Part shown: positions 46,099 to 54,106 of the stretch, piece by piece
Layout of the letters: every line of letters starts with the position of its first letter
Numbering within the stretch: position 1 is the stretch's first letter
Assembly: GCF_030518795.1 (NCBI RefSeq)
Contig: NZ_CP130427.1
Coordinates: 558,001 to 622,000 of the forward strand
Origin: Micromonospora sp. NBRC 110009
GTDB taxonomy: Bacteria; Actinomycetota; Actinomycetes; Mycobacteriales; Micromonosporaceae
Reading direction: 5' to 3'
Length of the DNA: 64,000 nucleotides
The notes under the pieces: generated by a model
Seen by the model: only the letters and a program-made list of their open reading frames with translations
Database searches by the model: none
What the model was told of the DNA's origin: nothing
Program-made: the position numbers and the translations under genes

Positions 46099-46341
46099 TC
46101 AGTCGGCCACGTACGGGCAGTGGCGGCAGCCTCGCCCGCAGCAGGTGCCGCGGCGGGCCAGGAAGCCGGCGCTGAGCACGAAGAGACCGGTCGCCGGGTC
46201 AAGGTAGCCGGCCTCCCCGGCGGCCAGCGCGGCGGCGTGCGCGGCGAGGATCCGCGCCCGGTCCGGGTGGTCGGGCGACAGCCGGGACGGGTGCGGCTCG
46301 GTCAGCGGCCGGTCCGCCAGGGGTAGTCGCTCTCCGCTCAC
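46099..46341 (-). CDS. DUF5522 small cysteine-rich protein
   Basis: 80 residues. The core GYLDPATGLFVLSAGFLARR is followed by a dense Cys/His cluster GTCCGRGCRHCPYVAD at the very C-terminus, four Cys and one His that could bind zinc or an iron-sulfur cluster. It fits DUF5522, of unknown role. It stands alone between the lipoprotein gene and the second 53-bp repeat. Confidence 0.8.
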   Translation of the reverse strand: MSGERLPLADRPLTEPHPSRLSPDHPDRARILAAHAAALAAGEAGYLDPATGLFVLSAGFLARRGTCCGRGCRHCPYVAD

Positions 46342-46351
46342 CCGGCGAGTG

Positions 46352-46404
46352 TAAGGAGGGGCCCCTTGTTAACGCCTCGTGCATAGCAGGGGTCCCTTGC
46401 TAAC
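46352..46404. repeat. 53-bp palindromic intergenic repeat, copy 2
   Basis: The element starts TAAGGAGGGGCCCCTTGTTA and ends AGCAGGGGTCCCTTGCTAAC. It has the same length and similar arms as copy 1 at 3752-3804, with a variable centre. It lies between two genes read on the minus strand, upstream of the DUF5522 gene. Confidence 0.75.
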
Positions 46405-46421
46405 GCCCTGCCAGGCGAGGC

Positions 46422-47399
46422 TCAGCCGCGGCGGGCGAACGCCTCGGCGATTCCCGCCCGGTCGGTGCCGCCGGCCAGCAGGAGCCGGAGCAGCACCTTC
46501 GCCTTGTACGGGTCGAGCAGCCCGCCCCAGACCAGGCCGCGCTCGCGCAGGTCGCGCTCCGAGCCGACCGCGCCGTACGTGTTCCGCAGCACCGACCCCG
46601 CCCCGGTGCGTGAGGTCAGCACCACCGGCATCCGCTCGGCGAGGGCGCCGAGCACCGGGGCGAACGCCGGCGGCACGTGGCCGACCCCGAAACCGGCCAC
46701 CACCAGCCCGTCCAGGTCGCGGGCGAGCGCGTCGAGCAGCGCCGGGTCGTCGTCGAGGGTGACGGTGTGCAGCGCCACCCGGGTGGCGGCGAGCCGGTCG
46801 GCGTCCACCGGCGGCAGCGGGGCGTGCCGGGGTGGCCGGGTGAGCAGGCGTACCTCTCCCTCGATCACGTGGCCGAGCGGCCCGGCGTTGGGCGAGGCGA
46901 AGGTGGCCGTACTGGTGCTGTGGCTCTTCCGGACGAACCGGGCGGCGTGGATCTCGTCGTTGATCGCGACCAGCACGCCGAGGTCCCGCGCGGCCGGCGC
47001 CGCGGCGACCCGGGCGGCGGCGAGCAGGTTCGCCGGACCGTCCGGCCCGGCGAGGGTCGGGTTGCGCATCGCGCCGGTGACCACCAACGGCGCCGGGTGG
47101 GGCCAGACCAGGTCGGCCAGGAAGGCCGTCTCCTCCAGGGTGTCGGTGCCCTGGGTGACCACCACGCCGGTCGCCCCCTCCGCCACCGCCGCGCCCGCCG
47201 CGTCGACCAGTTCCAGGATCTGCCGGTACGACAGGGCGGCGCTCGGCACCGCCTCGACGTCCCGGACGTCGAGCGCGATCTCGGCGAGCCCGGGCACCGC
47301 GGCGGTGAGGTCGGCGCCGGTGAGGCGGTTCACCACTCCCCCGGCCCCGGTCCCGGCCATGGCAATGGTGCCGCCGAGGGTGTAGAGAGCGATGCTCAC
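46422..47399 (-). CDS. L-asparaginase (type I/II family)
   Basis: 325 residues from GTG 47399, with GGAAGGAGA 5 nt upstream; an upstream in-frame ATG at 47441 is less likely. It hydrolyses asparagine to aspartate and ammonia. The two active-site threonine motifs are IALYTLGGTIAMAGTGAGG (residues 3-21) and ATGVVVTQGTDTLEETAFLA, then LVVTGAMRNPTLAGPDGPAN. C-terminal GAGSVLRNTYGAVGSERDL is typical. No signal peptide, so the enzyme is cytoplasmic. Confidence 0.9.
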   Translation of the reverse strand: MSIALYTLGGTIAMAGTGAGGVVNRLTGADLTAAVPGLAEIALDVRDVEAVPSAALSYRQILELVDAAGAAVAEGATGVVVTQGTDTLEETAFLADLVWPHPAPLVVTGAMRNPTLAGPDGPANLLAAARVAAAPAARDLGVLVAINDEIHAARFVRKSHSTSTATFASPNAGPLGHVIEGEVRLLTRPPRHAPLPPVDADRLAATRVALHTVTLDDDPALLDALARDLDGLVVAGFGVGHVPPAFAPVLGALAERMPVVLTSRTGAGSVLRNTYGAVGSERDLRERGLVWGGLLDPYKAKVLLRLLLAGGTDRAGIAEAFARRG

Positions 47400-47440
47400 G
47401 CCGGTCTCCTTCCGCCGGATGCTGCCGTTGATCATGGACA

Positions 47441-48103
47441 CTACCGCCGGCGGTCGGCGCCGGGTTCAGCCGGCCGGGTGGCCAGCAGGAACGCCTGCGG
47501 TCCCGCCTCGCCGCCCTCCGGCTCGCGGACCAGCGTGGCGTGCACCGCCAGCCCGGCCGCGGCGAGCTGCGCGGCCAACCGGTCCGGCGGCAGCCAGTGC
47601 ACGTCGTACGCGACCCGGTGGCCGTACGCCTGCTCCCGGCGGACCCGCCGGTCGCCGGCCTTCACGGCGAGCAGCAGGTGACCGCCGGGGGCGAGCGCCC
47701 GGTGGAAACCGGCGAAGACGCCGGGGAGCAGCTCCGGCGGCAGGTGGATGATCGAGTACCAGGCGACGAGTCCGGCGAGACCGGCCTCGGGTGCCGTCAG
47801 CTCGGTCATCGAGCCGATCTCGAAGCGCAGCTCCGGGTAGGCCCGGCGAGCCACCTCGACCATCCCGGGCGACAGGTCGACCCCGGAGATGTCCAGCCCG
47901 AGCCCGTGCAGGTGGGCGGTGACCCGGCCGGTCCCGCAGCCCACCTCCAGCACCGGCCGGCCGGGCCCGACCAGTTCGGCGAAGGCGGCCAGCATGCCCC
48001 GGTCGAGCGGGCCCTCCACCACCTCGGGGAGCAGCCGCGCGTAGTCCACGGCGACGGTGTCGTACGCGGCACGGGTCTCGGTCAGCCAGCCCGGTTCGGT
48101 CAT
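47441..48103 (-). CDS. class I SAM-dependent methyltransferase
   Basis: 220 residues, ATG 48103. SAM motif I PVLEVGCGTGRVTAHLHGLG (about 49-68), motif II VDLSPGMVEVARRAYPELRF, motif III LAGLVAWYSIIHLPPELLPG and GGHLLLAVKAGDRRVRREQA. The N-terminus (WLTETRAAYDTVAVDYARLL) is typical of small-molecule methyltransferases with unknown substrates. It is 41 bp upstream of asparaginase and divergent from the MFS gene. Confidence 0.8.
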   Translation of the reverse strand: MTEPGWLTETRAAYDTVAVDYARLLPEVVEGPLDRGMLAAFAELVGPGRPVLEVGCGTGRVTAHLHGLGLDISGVDLSPGMVEVARRAYPELRFEIGSMTELTAPEAGLAGLVAWYSIIHLPPELLPGVFAGFHRALAPGGHLLLAVKAGDRRVRREQAYGHRVAYDVHWLPPDRLAAQLAAAGLAVHATLVREPEGGEAGPQAFLLATRPAEPGADRRR

Positions 48104-48223
48104 GGCCGGCAACCCTAGTCGCCAACAGCGAGCGGTGCCCGCCCCGATATTGCGGTGCCGGCCGGTCGGGCGGCGGGTTACCGTGCCGGGTCGCGACACC
48201 CGCCCCAACGGACAGGCCGAGCA

Positions 48224-49480
48224 GTGACCGAGCAGCTGACGCAGGACAGGACCGAAACTCCCGGGCCGCTCGGGCGGAGCCGGAACTTCCTGCTGATGTG
48301 GAGCGGCCAGACGGTCAGCGAGGTCGGCACCCGGATCTCCGCGGTGGCGGTGCCGCTGCTGGCGGCGGACGTGCTCGACGCGAGCGTCTTCCAGGTCTCC
48401 CTCCTCACCGCCCTGGCCTGGCTGCCGTACCTCGTCTTCTCGCTGCCGGCCGGGATGCTGGCCGACCGGGTCGACCAGCGGCGGCTGATGATCGGCTGCG
48501 ACCTGGGTCGTGCGGCGCTCCTGCTCTCGGTTCCGGTGGTCGCCCTGGTCGGCCAGCTCACCCTGGCCTACCTGTACGCCGTGGTCGGGCTCTCCGGCGT
48601 GCTGACCGTCGCGTTCACCGTGGCCTACCGGAGCCTGCTGCCCGCGCTGGTGCCCGCCGGCGACCTGACCTCGGCCAACGCGCGACTGGAGGTGAGCGAG
48701 AACCTCGCCCAACTCGCCGGGCCGAGCGCCGGCGGGGTCCTCGTCGGGCTGCTCGGGGCGGCCCGCACCTTCGTCGCCGACGCCGTCAGCTTCCTGGCCA
48801 GCGCGGTCACCCTGCTGCTGGTCCGGCACCGCCCGGCGCCCCGGGTGGCGGGCCGGGTGCCGGTCCGGGCGGCGCTGACCGAGGGACTGGGCTTCATCCG
48901 CCGGCAGCGGATCCTCGCCCTGGTGCTCGCCTGCACCGCCACGTCGAACTTCTTCGCCATGGCCGAGCGCGCCATCGAGGTGCCCTACCTGCTGCGGGTG
49001 CTGCACGCCGGCCCGTTCACCATCGGGCTCCTGTTCAGCCTGGGCTCGGTCGGCGGGCTGCTGGCCAGCCTGCTGGCCGGGCGGGTGACCGGGCTGCTCG
49101 GCGGCGCCCGGACCATCTGGGTGGCGATGGCGGCACCCGGCCCGCTCTACCTGCTGATGCCGCTCGCCCGGCCCGGCTGGGGCGCCCTGCTCTACGGGGT
49201 GGGCACGGCGGCCTTCGCGGCCAACGCGGTGCTGTTCAACGTGGCGGCCATGTCCTACCGGCAGCGGGTCACGCCGGCCCGGCTGCTCGGTCGGGTCAAC
49301 GCGGCGTTCCTGTGGATCTGCTACGGGCTGATCCCGCTCGGCGCCCTGCTCGGCGGCACGCTCGGCAGCCACCTCGGGCTGCGTCCGGCGCTGCTGGTCT
49401 GCGTCCTCGGCATGTGGAGCGCGGCGCTCTTCGTGGTCTGCTCGCCGCTGCGCCGGATGCGGGACTTCCCGGTCGCGTGA
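48224..49480 (+). CDS. MFS exporter (enterobactin/multidrug exporter type)
   Basis: 418 residues from GTG 48224. Twelve TM helices of the MFS fold begin at FLLMWSGQTVSEVGTRISAV. Motif A reads GMLADRVDQRRLMIGCDLGR (about 82-101), and C-terminal half helices include LLGRVNAAFLWICYGLIPLG. This matches the EntS-like, DHA3 subgroup that exports drugs or siderophores. No dedicated regulator lies beside it. It is followed by the ECF42 operon on the same strand. Confidence 0.85.
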   Translation: MTEQLTQDRTETPGPLGRSRNFLLMWSGQTVSEVGTRISAVAVPLLAADVLDASVFQVSLLTALAWLPYLVFSLPAGMLADRVDQRRLMIGCDLGRAALLLSVPVVALVGQLTLAYLYAVVGLSGVLTVAFTVAYRSLLPALVPAGDLTSANARLEVSENLAQLAGPSAGGVLVGLLGAARTFVADAVSFLASAVTLLLVRHRPAPRVAGRVPVRAALTEGLGFIRRQRILALVLACTATSNFFAMAERAIEVPYLLRVLHAGPFTIGLLFSLGSVGGLLASLLAGRVTGLLGGARTIWVAMAAPGPLYLLMPLARPGWGALLYGVGTAAFAANAVLFNVAAMSYRQRVTPARLLGRVNAAFLWICYGLIPLGALLGGTLGSHLGLRPALLVCVLGMWSAALFVVCSPLRRMRDFPVA

Positions 49481-49508
49481 CGGCTGCGGAAAAATCTTCC
49501 CGGACCGC

Positions 49509-49535
49509 TGTCGAATCCGGCCGCCGCCGTCCGTC
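49509..49535 (+). promoter_or_regulatory. candidate ECF42-type promoter
   Basis: TGTCGA at 49509-49514, then 17 nt, then CGTC at 49532-49535, 41 nt before the DGPF gene. This is the recognition sequence reported for ECF42 sigma factors (TGTCGA at -35 and CGA/TC at -10), and the downstream operon encodes such a factor. It suggests autoregulation. Confidence 0.65.
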
Positions 49536-49576
49536 GGTAAGGCAGAAGAGGCAAACGACAACCTGAGGAGATTCCG

Positions 49577-49918
49577 ATGGCCCAGTACGCAGTCCTGATC
49601 TACTCGCCCGCGCCGGCCGACCCGATGGAGATCACGCCCGACTACCTGGCGCTGCTCGACCGGTACCCGGCCCAGGTCGAGGAGCTGGGCGGGACGATCG
49701 TGACCGGCTTCGCGTTGCAGCCCAGCACCACCGCCACGGCGGTCCGGGGCGACCTGGTCACCGACGGCCCGTTCATCGAGGCGAAGGAGGTCGTCGCCGG
49801 GTTCTTCATCCTGGAGGCGCCCGACCTGGACGTGGCCCTGAAGATCGCCAAGCTGAACCCGGCCACCATCGACGGCGGCGTCGAGGTCCGGCCGCTCTTC
49901 ACGCCCCCGGCCGAGTGA
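49577..49918 (+). CDS. YCII-related DGPF-domain protein
   Basis: 113 residues, ATG 49577 with GAGGAG 6 nt upstream. YCII fold: MAQYAVLIYSPAPADPMEIT, LDRYPAQVEELGGTIVTGFA and the signature GDLVTDGPFIEAKEVVAGFF (the DGPF motif, residues 62-65 approximately). These proteins are almost always linked to ECF42 sigma factors; the biochemical role is not known. The stop overlaps the start of the sigma gene by four bases (GTGA), giving strict coupling. Confidence 0.9.
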   Translation: MAQYAVLIYSPAPADPMEITPDYLALLDRYPAQVEELGGTIVTGFALQPSTTATAVRGDLVTDGPFIEAKEVVAGFFILEAPDLDVALKIAKLNPATIDGGVEVRPLFTPPAE

Positions 49919-51162
49919 GCGACGCCGGTACGGCCGCGGCCGAACGCGCCGTGGCGGACGCGCACCGTCGCGAGTGGGCCTTCGTGCTCGCCGCGACGGC
50001 GCGCGTCGCCGGTGACCTCGACGTGGCCGAGGAGTGCGTGCAGGACGCGTACCTGGCCGCGCTGGCCGCCTGGGCGCGCGACGGCGTACCCGACAAGCCG
50101 GGCGCCTGGCTGACCGCCACCGCGAAGCGCAAGGCGCTCGATGTGCTGCGCCGGGAGAAGGTGTTCCGGTCGAAGATGCCCCTGCTCGTCGAACCGGCGG
50201 AGGCCGACATGACGGACGAGCCCGGCGGGGACGCGGTCCCCGACGACCGGCTGCGGCTCGTCTTCACCTGCTGCCACCCGGCGCTGGCCCGGGAGGCCCA
50301 GGTGGCGCTGACCCTGCGCCTGGTCTGCGGGGTGGCCACGGGTGACATCGCCCGGGCGTTCCTGGTCTCGGAGACCACGATGGCCGCCCGGGTCACCAGG
50401 GCCAAGAAGAAGATCGCCGCGGCCCGGATCCCGTACCGGGTGCCGGAGGCCGCCGAGCTGCCCGAACGGCTGGACACGGTGCTCACCGTGATCCACCTGC
50501 TCTTCACCACCGGGCACACCGCGCCGACCGGCGCCGACCTGGTCCGCGCCGACCTGGTCGAGCGGGCCGTGCACCTGACCCGGACGCTGCTGGCGCTGAT
50601 GCCCGACGAGCCGGAGGTACGCGGGCTGCTCGCGCTGCTGCTACTCACGGACGCTCGCCGGGCCACCCGCACCGACCCTGCCGGTCGACTGCTCCGACTG
50701 GAGGAGCAGGACCGGTCCCGCTGGGACCGGGCCGCCATCGAGGAGGGCAACCGCCTGGTCCTCGGCGCGTTCCGCACCGGCCGGGTCGGCCGGTACGCCC
50801 TCCAGGCCGCCATCGCCTCGCTGCACGCGGTCGCCCCCAGCTACGCCGCGACGGACTGGCCCCAGGTGGTACGCCTCTACGACGAACTGCTGAAGCGCTG
50901 GCCGTCGCCGGTGGTCGCGCTCAACCGGGCGGTGGCCGTGTCGATGGTGGACGGTCCGTCGGCCGCGCTCGCCGAGGTCGACGCCCTCGCGGCCGACCCC
51001 CGGCTGGCCGGCTACCACTACCTGCCCGCGATCCGAGCCGACCTGCTCCGCCGCCTCGACCGTCCCGCCGAGGCGGCGAAGGCGTACCGCGAGGCCCTCG
51101 CCCTGGTCGACAACGACGCCGAACGCGCCTTCCTCACCACCCGCCTCGCCGAGGTCGGGTGA
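49915..51162 (+). CDS. ECF42-type RNA polymerase sigma factor with TPR-like C-terminal extension
   Basis: 415 residues from GTG 49915. Region 2 (about residues 15-90) has DLDVAEECVQDAYLAALAAW, and region 4 (about 120-165) has LRLVCGVATGDIARAFLVSE with TTMAARVTRAKKKIAAARIP. The long C-terminal half (to 415) has helical TPR-like repeats (PAEAAKAYREALALVDNDAE, SPVVALNRAVAVSMVDGPSA). ECF42 factors use this extension, not an anti-sigma factor, for control. Transcription of the DGPF-sigma operon is predicted from the TGTCGA site. Confidence 0.93.
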   Translation: MSDAGTAAAERAVADAHRREWAFVLAATARVAGDLDVAEECVQDAYLAALAAWARDGVPDKPGAWLTATAKRKALDVLRREKVFRSKMPLLVEPAEADMTDEPGGDAVPDDRLRLVFTCCHPALAREAQVALTLRLVCGVATGDIARAFLVSETTMAARVTRAKKKIAAARIPYRVPEAAELPERLDTVLTVIHLLFTTGHTAPTGADLVRADLVERAVHLTRTLLALMPDEPEVRGLLALLLLTDARRATRTDPAGRLLRLEEQDRSRWDRAAIEEGNRLVLGAFRTGRVGRYALQAAIASLHAVAPSYAATDWPQVVRLYDELLKRWPSPVVALNRAVAVSMVDGPSAALAEVDALAADPRLAGYHYLPAIRADLLRRLDRPAEAAKAYREALALVDNDAERAFLTTRLAEVG

Positions 51163-51179
51163 CATCAGGCACGGCCGGG

Positions 51180-52172
51180 TCAGTCCTCCTTGGCGGCGTC
51201 GGACACCTTCTTGGCCCCGCCCCCGAACAGCACCAGGAGAATGATCCCGCCGAGGATCCACGGCCCGTAGTCGGTCTTCTCGTCCGGCGGCTTCTGCGCC
51301 CAGGTCCGCACCTGCACGTACACCGCCGTCCGGTCGCCGTCGTGATCGACCCGCTTGACCGTGAGCAGGCTGCGCCGGCCCGCGTCGGTCAGTACGCAGT
51401 ACCGGTCCCCCACCGCCAGATCGTCGTACCCGAGGGTTTCCGACACGTAGTCGGTGTTCGCCGAGCACATGGCGTAGGTCCCGGGAGCCTTGCCCTGCAC
51501 CACGGCGATCTGGGTGCCGGACATGATGTTGCGGCCCAGGCCCGTCCCGTCGTTGCCGATGTCCTGCCGTGAACCGGCCAGGTCGGTGACGTCCCAGTCG
51601 GGACAGAGCGAGTCGAGGTCGGCGTTGAAGCCCTTCGACAGCACCAGCGGACCGTCGTGGCGGACCACCTCGCTCGACGCGGTCCCGCTCGGCGAAGCGG
51701 CCGCGGCCGCCGGCGACGCGTCGACCGCTGAGGCGCACCGTTCCCGCTTGGTGGGGGTCGCCCCGCTCGCGGCCGGGCTGGGGCTCGGCGGCTCGGCGGC
51801 CGTGGTCGGGGCCGCGGCGGGCGGGGTCGCCTCGGGCTCTCCCCCGCCGATGACGCCCACCAGTACGACGAGCAGCAGGCCCACGGCCATCGTGCCGAGC
51901 GCCAGCAGCACGCTCGGCCGCTTCCACACCGTCGGCCGCTCGCCCGCGGGTTCGGCCTGCTCCCCGGCAGCCAGGCGGCGCGGGACCTCGACAACGGCGA
52001 CGACCAGGGCGCCCAGCCCGATCAGCATGCTGATGACGCTGGCCGCCTTGTCGGCCCGGTCCAGCGACGCCTCGCTCATCAGCAGGGCGAGCAGCGCCCA
52101 GCCGGCGAGAGCGCTGACCAGGACCGCCGCCACCGGATGCCACTTCCGTCGCAGCTTCGGGGGCCAGGCCAT
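51180..52172 (-). CDS. three-helix membrane protein with extracellular domain, unknown function
   Basis: 330 residues from ATG 52172 (an upstream in-frame start at 52199 is possible). Two TM helices near the N-terminus (VAAVLVSALAGWALLALLM, ISMLIGLGALVVAVVEV), a third in LLALGTMAVGLLLVVLVGVI, a Pro/Ser/Ala-rich linker (PPAAAPTTAAEPPSPSPAAS), then a domain with WDVTDLAGSRQDIGNDGTGL and a final TM (YGPWILGGIILLVLFGGGAK). Four cysteines (CASAVD, LCPDWD, MCSAN, YCVLTD) may form disulfides outside. No match to a family. Confidence 0.6.
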   Translation of the reverse strand: MAWPPKLRRKWHPVAAVLVSALAGWALLALLMSEASLDRADKAASVISMLIGLGALVVAVVEVPRRLAAGEQAEPAGERPTVWKRPSVLLALGTMAVGLLLVVLVGVIGGGEPEATPPAAAPTTAAEPPSPSPAASGATPTKRERCASAVDASPAAAAASPSGTASSEVVRHDGPLVLSKGFNADLDSLCPDWDVTDLAGSRQDIGNDGTGLGRNIMSGTQIAVVQGKAPGTYAMCSANTDYVSETLGYDDLAVGDRYCVLTDAGRRSLLTVKRVDHDGDRTAVYVQVRTWAQKPPDEKTDYGPWILGGIILLVLFGGGAKKVSDAAKED

Positions 52173-52236
52173 GCCGGCATGATGCCAGACGGCCGCCAAC
52201 CCGCCGGCTCCACTGTGGCCGGTTGGGGCGGGCTAG

Positions 52237-53167
52237 GGCGTGTCCTGCCGATCTTGTAGTGGTTGATCGTTGACGATGTGCCAGTGGTGCGTCGTGGTGA
52301 ACTGACCGATGGGGCGTGGGCGGTGATCGCGCCATTGCTTCCCGAACCAGGCAGCAGTCGGGGGCGGTGGCGGGATCACCGCCAGGTCATCAACGGGATT
52401 CTGTGGAAGCTCCGCACGGGCGCGCCGTGGCGTGACCTGCCGGAACGCTTCGGGCCGTGGAAGACCTGCCACGAACGCCTGCGCCGCTGGAGCGCCGACG
52501 GGACATGGGACCGGATCCTGGTCGCGGCGCAGGTGCATGATGACGGCACACCGGTGCAGTGGACGATCAGCATCGACTCGTCCATCGTGCGGGCACACCA
52601 GCATGCCGCTGGCGCCCGCAAAAAAGGGGCTCCCCGACAAGTCCGGCGACGCCTGGTGCGCAAGATGGTGAGGCCATCGGCCGATCCCGCGGCGGGCTGA
52701 GCACGAAGATCCACCTCGCCGTCGACGGACGCGGCCGGCCGCTGTCGATCCTGCTCACTCCGGGCCAGGCCGGTGACAACCCCCAGCTCCTGGCGTTGCT
52801 CGACGCGATCCGGGTCAACGAGCCCGGACCCGGGCGACCCCGCAAACGACCCGATGTGCTGATCGCCGACAAGGGCTACGCCCACGACTCCACCCGCCGA
52901 GCCCTGCGATCTCGCGGGATCCGGCACGTCATCCCGGAACGCTCGGACCAGGTCGCCCGCCGGGCCGCCAAAGGCAGCAACGGCGGGCGGCCACCAGCCT
53001 TCGACAAGGCGATCTACAAGAAGCGCAACGTCGTGGAACGCTGCTTCAACCGGCTCAAACAGTGGCGTGACCTGGCCACCCGATTCGCCAAACGCGCATC
53101 CCTCTACCGATCCAGCCTTGTCCTCATCGCCGCCATCATCTGGCTTCCATGATCGACAGGACAGGCC
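52237..53167. mobile_element. IS5-family (IS427-type) insertion sequence, element C
   Basis: 931 bp. Ends are GGCGTGTCCTGCCGATC and, inverted, GGCCTGTCCTGTCGATC (15 of 17 match). 4-bp target duplications CTAG lie at 52233-52236 and 53168-53171. CTAG is the typical target of IS427-type elements. The right-hand CTAG contains the stop codon (TAG, minus strand) of the neighbouring DUF2332 gene. Confidence 0.9.
52263..53152 (+). CDS. IS427-type transposase made from two frames by -1 frameshifting
   Basis: Frame 1 (52263-52700) reads GELTDGAWAVIAPLLPEPGS, DHRQVINGILWKLRTGAPWR and WTISIDSSIVRAHQHAAGAR, giving the N-terminal motifs and first Asp. The rest of the transposase (GRSRGGLSTKIHLAVDGRGR, DVLIADKGYAHDSTRRALRS with the second Asp, KKRNVVERCFNRLKQWRDLA with the Glu) is in the -1 frame and ends at 53152. 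A run of six A followed by G (52620-52626, C AAA AAA GG) is the slippage site. The frame change is likely programmed, as in related IS elements. The true start may be GTG 52278. Confidence 0.88.
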
Positions 53168-54106
53168 CTAGCCGAACCAGGTGACCGCCTGGCCGTGGCC
53201 CCGGGTCCAGGCGAGCGGAGCGCCGTCCAGCGCGAGCACGTTGTGGAACGCCCCGGGCGGCGGTTCCGGCAGCGCGGCGTAGGGCAGCACCTCCGGGTCC
53301 TCGTTCGCGATCCAGTGCCCCGGCAGCCCGCGTACCACCTCGGCGAAGGCGTCCCGCCGAGGGGCGGGCACCTGGTAGAGCACCGAGGTGTGGAACACGA
53401 CCAGGGTCGCGTCGGGCGGCGCCAGCGCGGCCAGCGCCGGCAGGTCGTCCGCCAGGTCGCCCCGGACGAGCAGCGGCGGATCGGCCGCCGCGACGGCCGC
53501 CGCGGCCCGCAGCCGGGCCCGGCGGTGCGCGTGCTCCGGCCAGATGAGCGCGTCGAGCCAGGCGACGTCCGCCGGGTCCGTCACGTCGAGCGGGTTCAGG
53601 TCCAGCCCGGCCCGCCACACCACCTCCGGCCGGCGGGCCGGCGGCGCCGCTCCGGTGATCGCACAGTCGAGGACGGGGACGCCCGCCCCGAGCAGTCGGT
53701 CGCCGTAGCGGTAGGTGTACCGGTCCGGGTAGAGGCAGAGGCCGGCGGACGCGCCCACCTCCAACAACGCGAGCGGCTGCGGCAACGCGGCGAGCACCGG
53801 CAGCAGGACGGCACACCGGCCGGCCTCGTTCGTCTGGGTCGCCCGGACCCGCATCTCCGCCTCGACGGCAGGCCAGTTCGCCACCACGAAGTCGTGGAAC
53901 GCCGCCGGGTCCTCGACCGGGCCACCGAGCAGGCGGACCACGCCGAAGAGCAGGTTCGGCTGCCGCTTGGCCGGCGACAGCCCGTCGACCAGGGCGAGCA
54001 GCCCGTCGTCGCGGGACACCGCCAGCGACAACCGTTCGTACACCGGGGACACGCCGCGCGCCTCGCGCGTGGCGAACGCGGCGTAGGTCCCGGCGGTGGT
54101 CATCAC
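53168..54106 (-). CDS. DUF2332 protein
   Basis: 312 residues from GTG 54106 (the next codon is ATG 54103, equally possible). Conserved segments are GTYAAFATREARGVSPVYER, LSPAKRQPNLLFGVVRLLGG, LLEVGASAGLCLYPDRYTYR (Gly-rich loop of Rossmann type) and GDLADDLPALAALAPPDATL, then LVVFHTSVLYQVPAPRRDAF. DUF2332 is a family of actinobacteria and proteobacteria that may be SAM-binding; no activity is established. The 4-bp overlap with the upstream gene couples them. The stop TAG lies in the CTAG duplicated by element C. Confidence 0.8.
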   Translation of the reverse strand: MMTTAGTYAAFATREARGVSPVYERLSLAVSRDDGLLALVDGLSPAKRQPNLLFGVVRLLGGPVEDPAAFHDFVVANWPAVEAEMRVRATQTNEAGRCAVLLPVLAALPQPLALLEVGASAGLCLYPDRYTYRYGDRLLGAGVPVLDCAITGAAPPARRPEVVWRAGLDLNPLDVTDPADVAWLDALIWPEHAHRRARLRAAAAVAAADPPLLVRGDLADDLPALAALAPPDATLVVFHTSVLYQVPAPRRDAFAEVVRGLPGHWIANEDPEVLPYAALPEPPPGAFHNVLALDGAPLAWTRGHGQAVTWFG

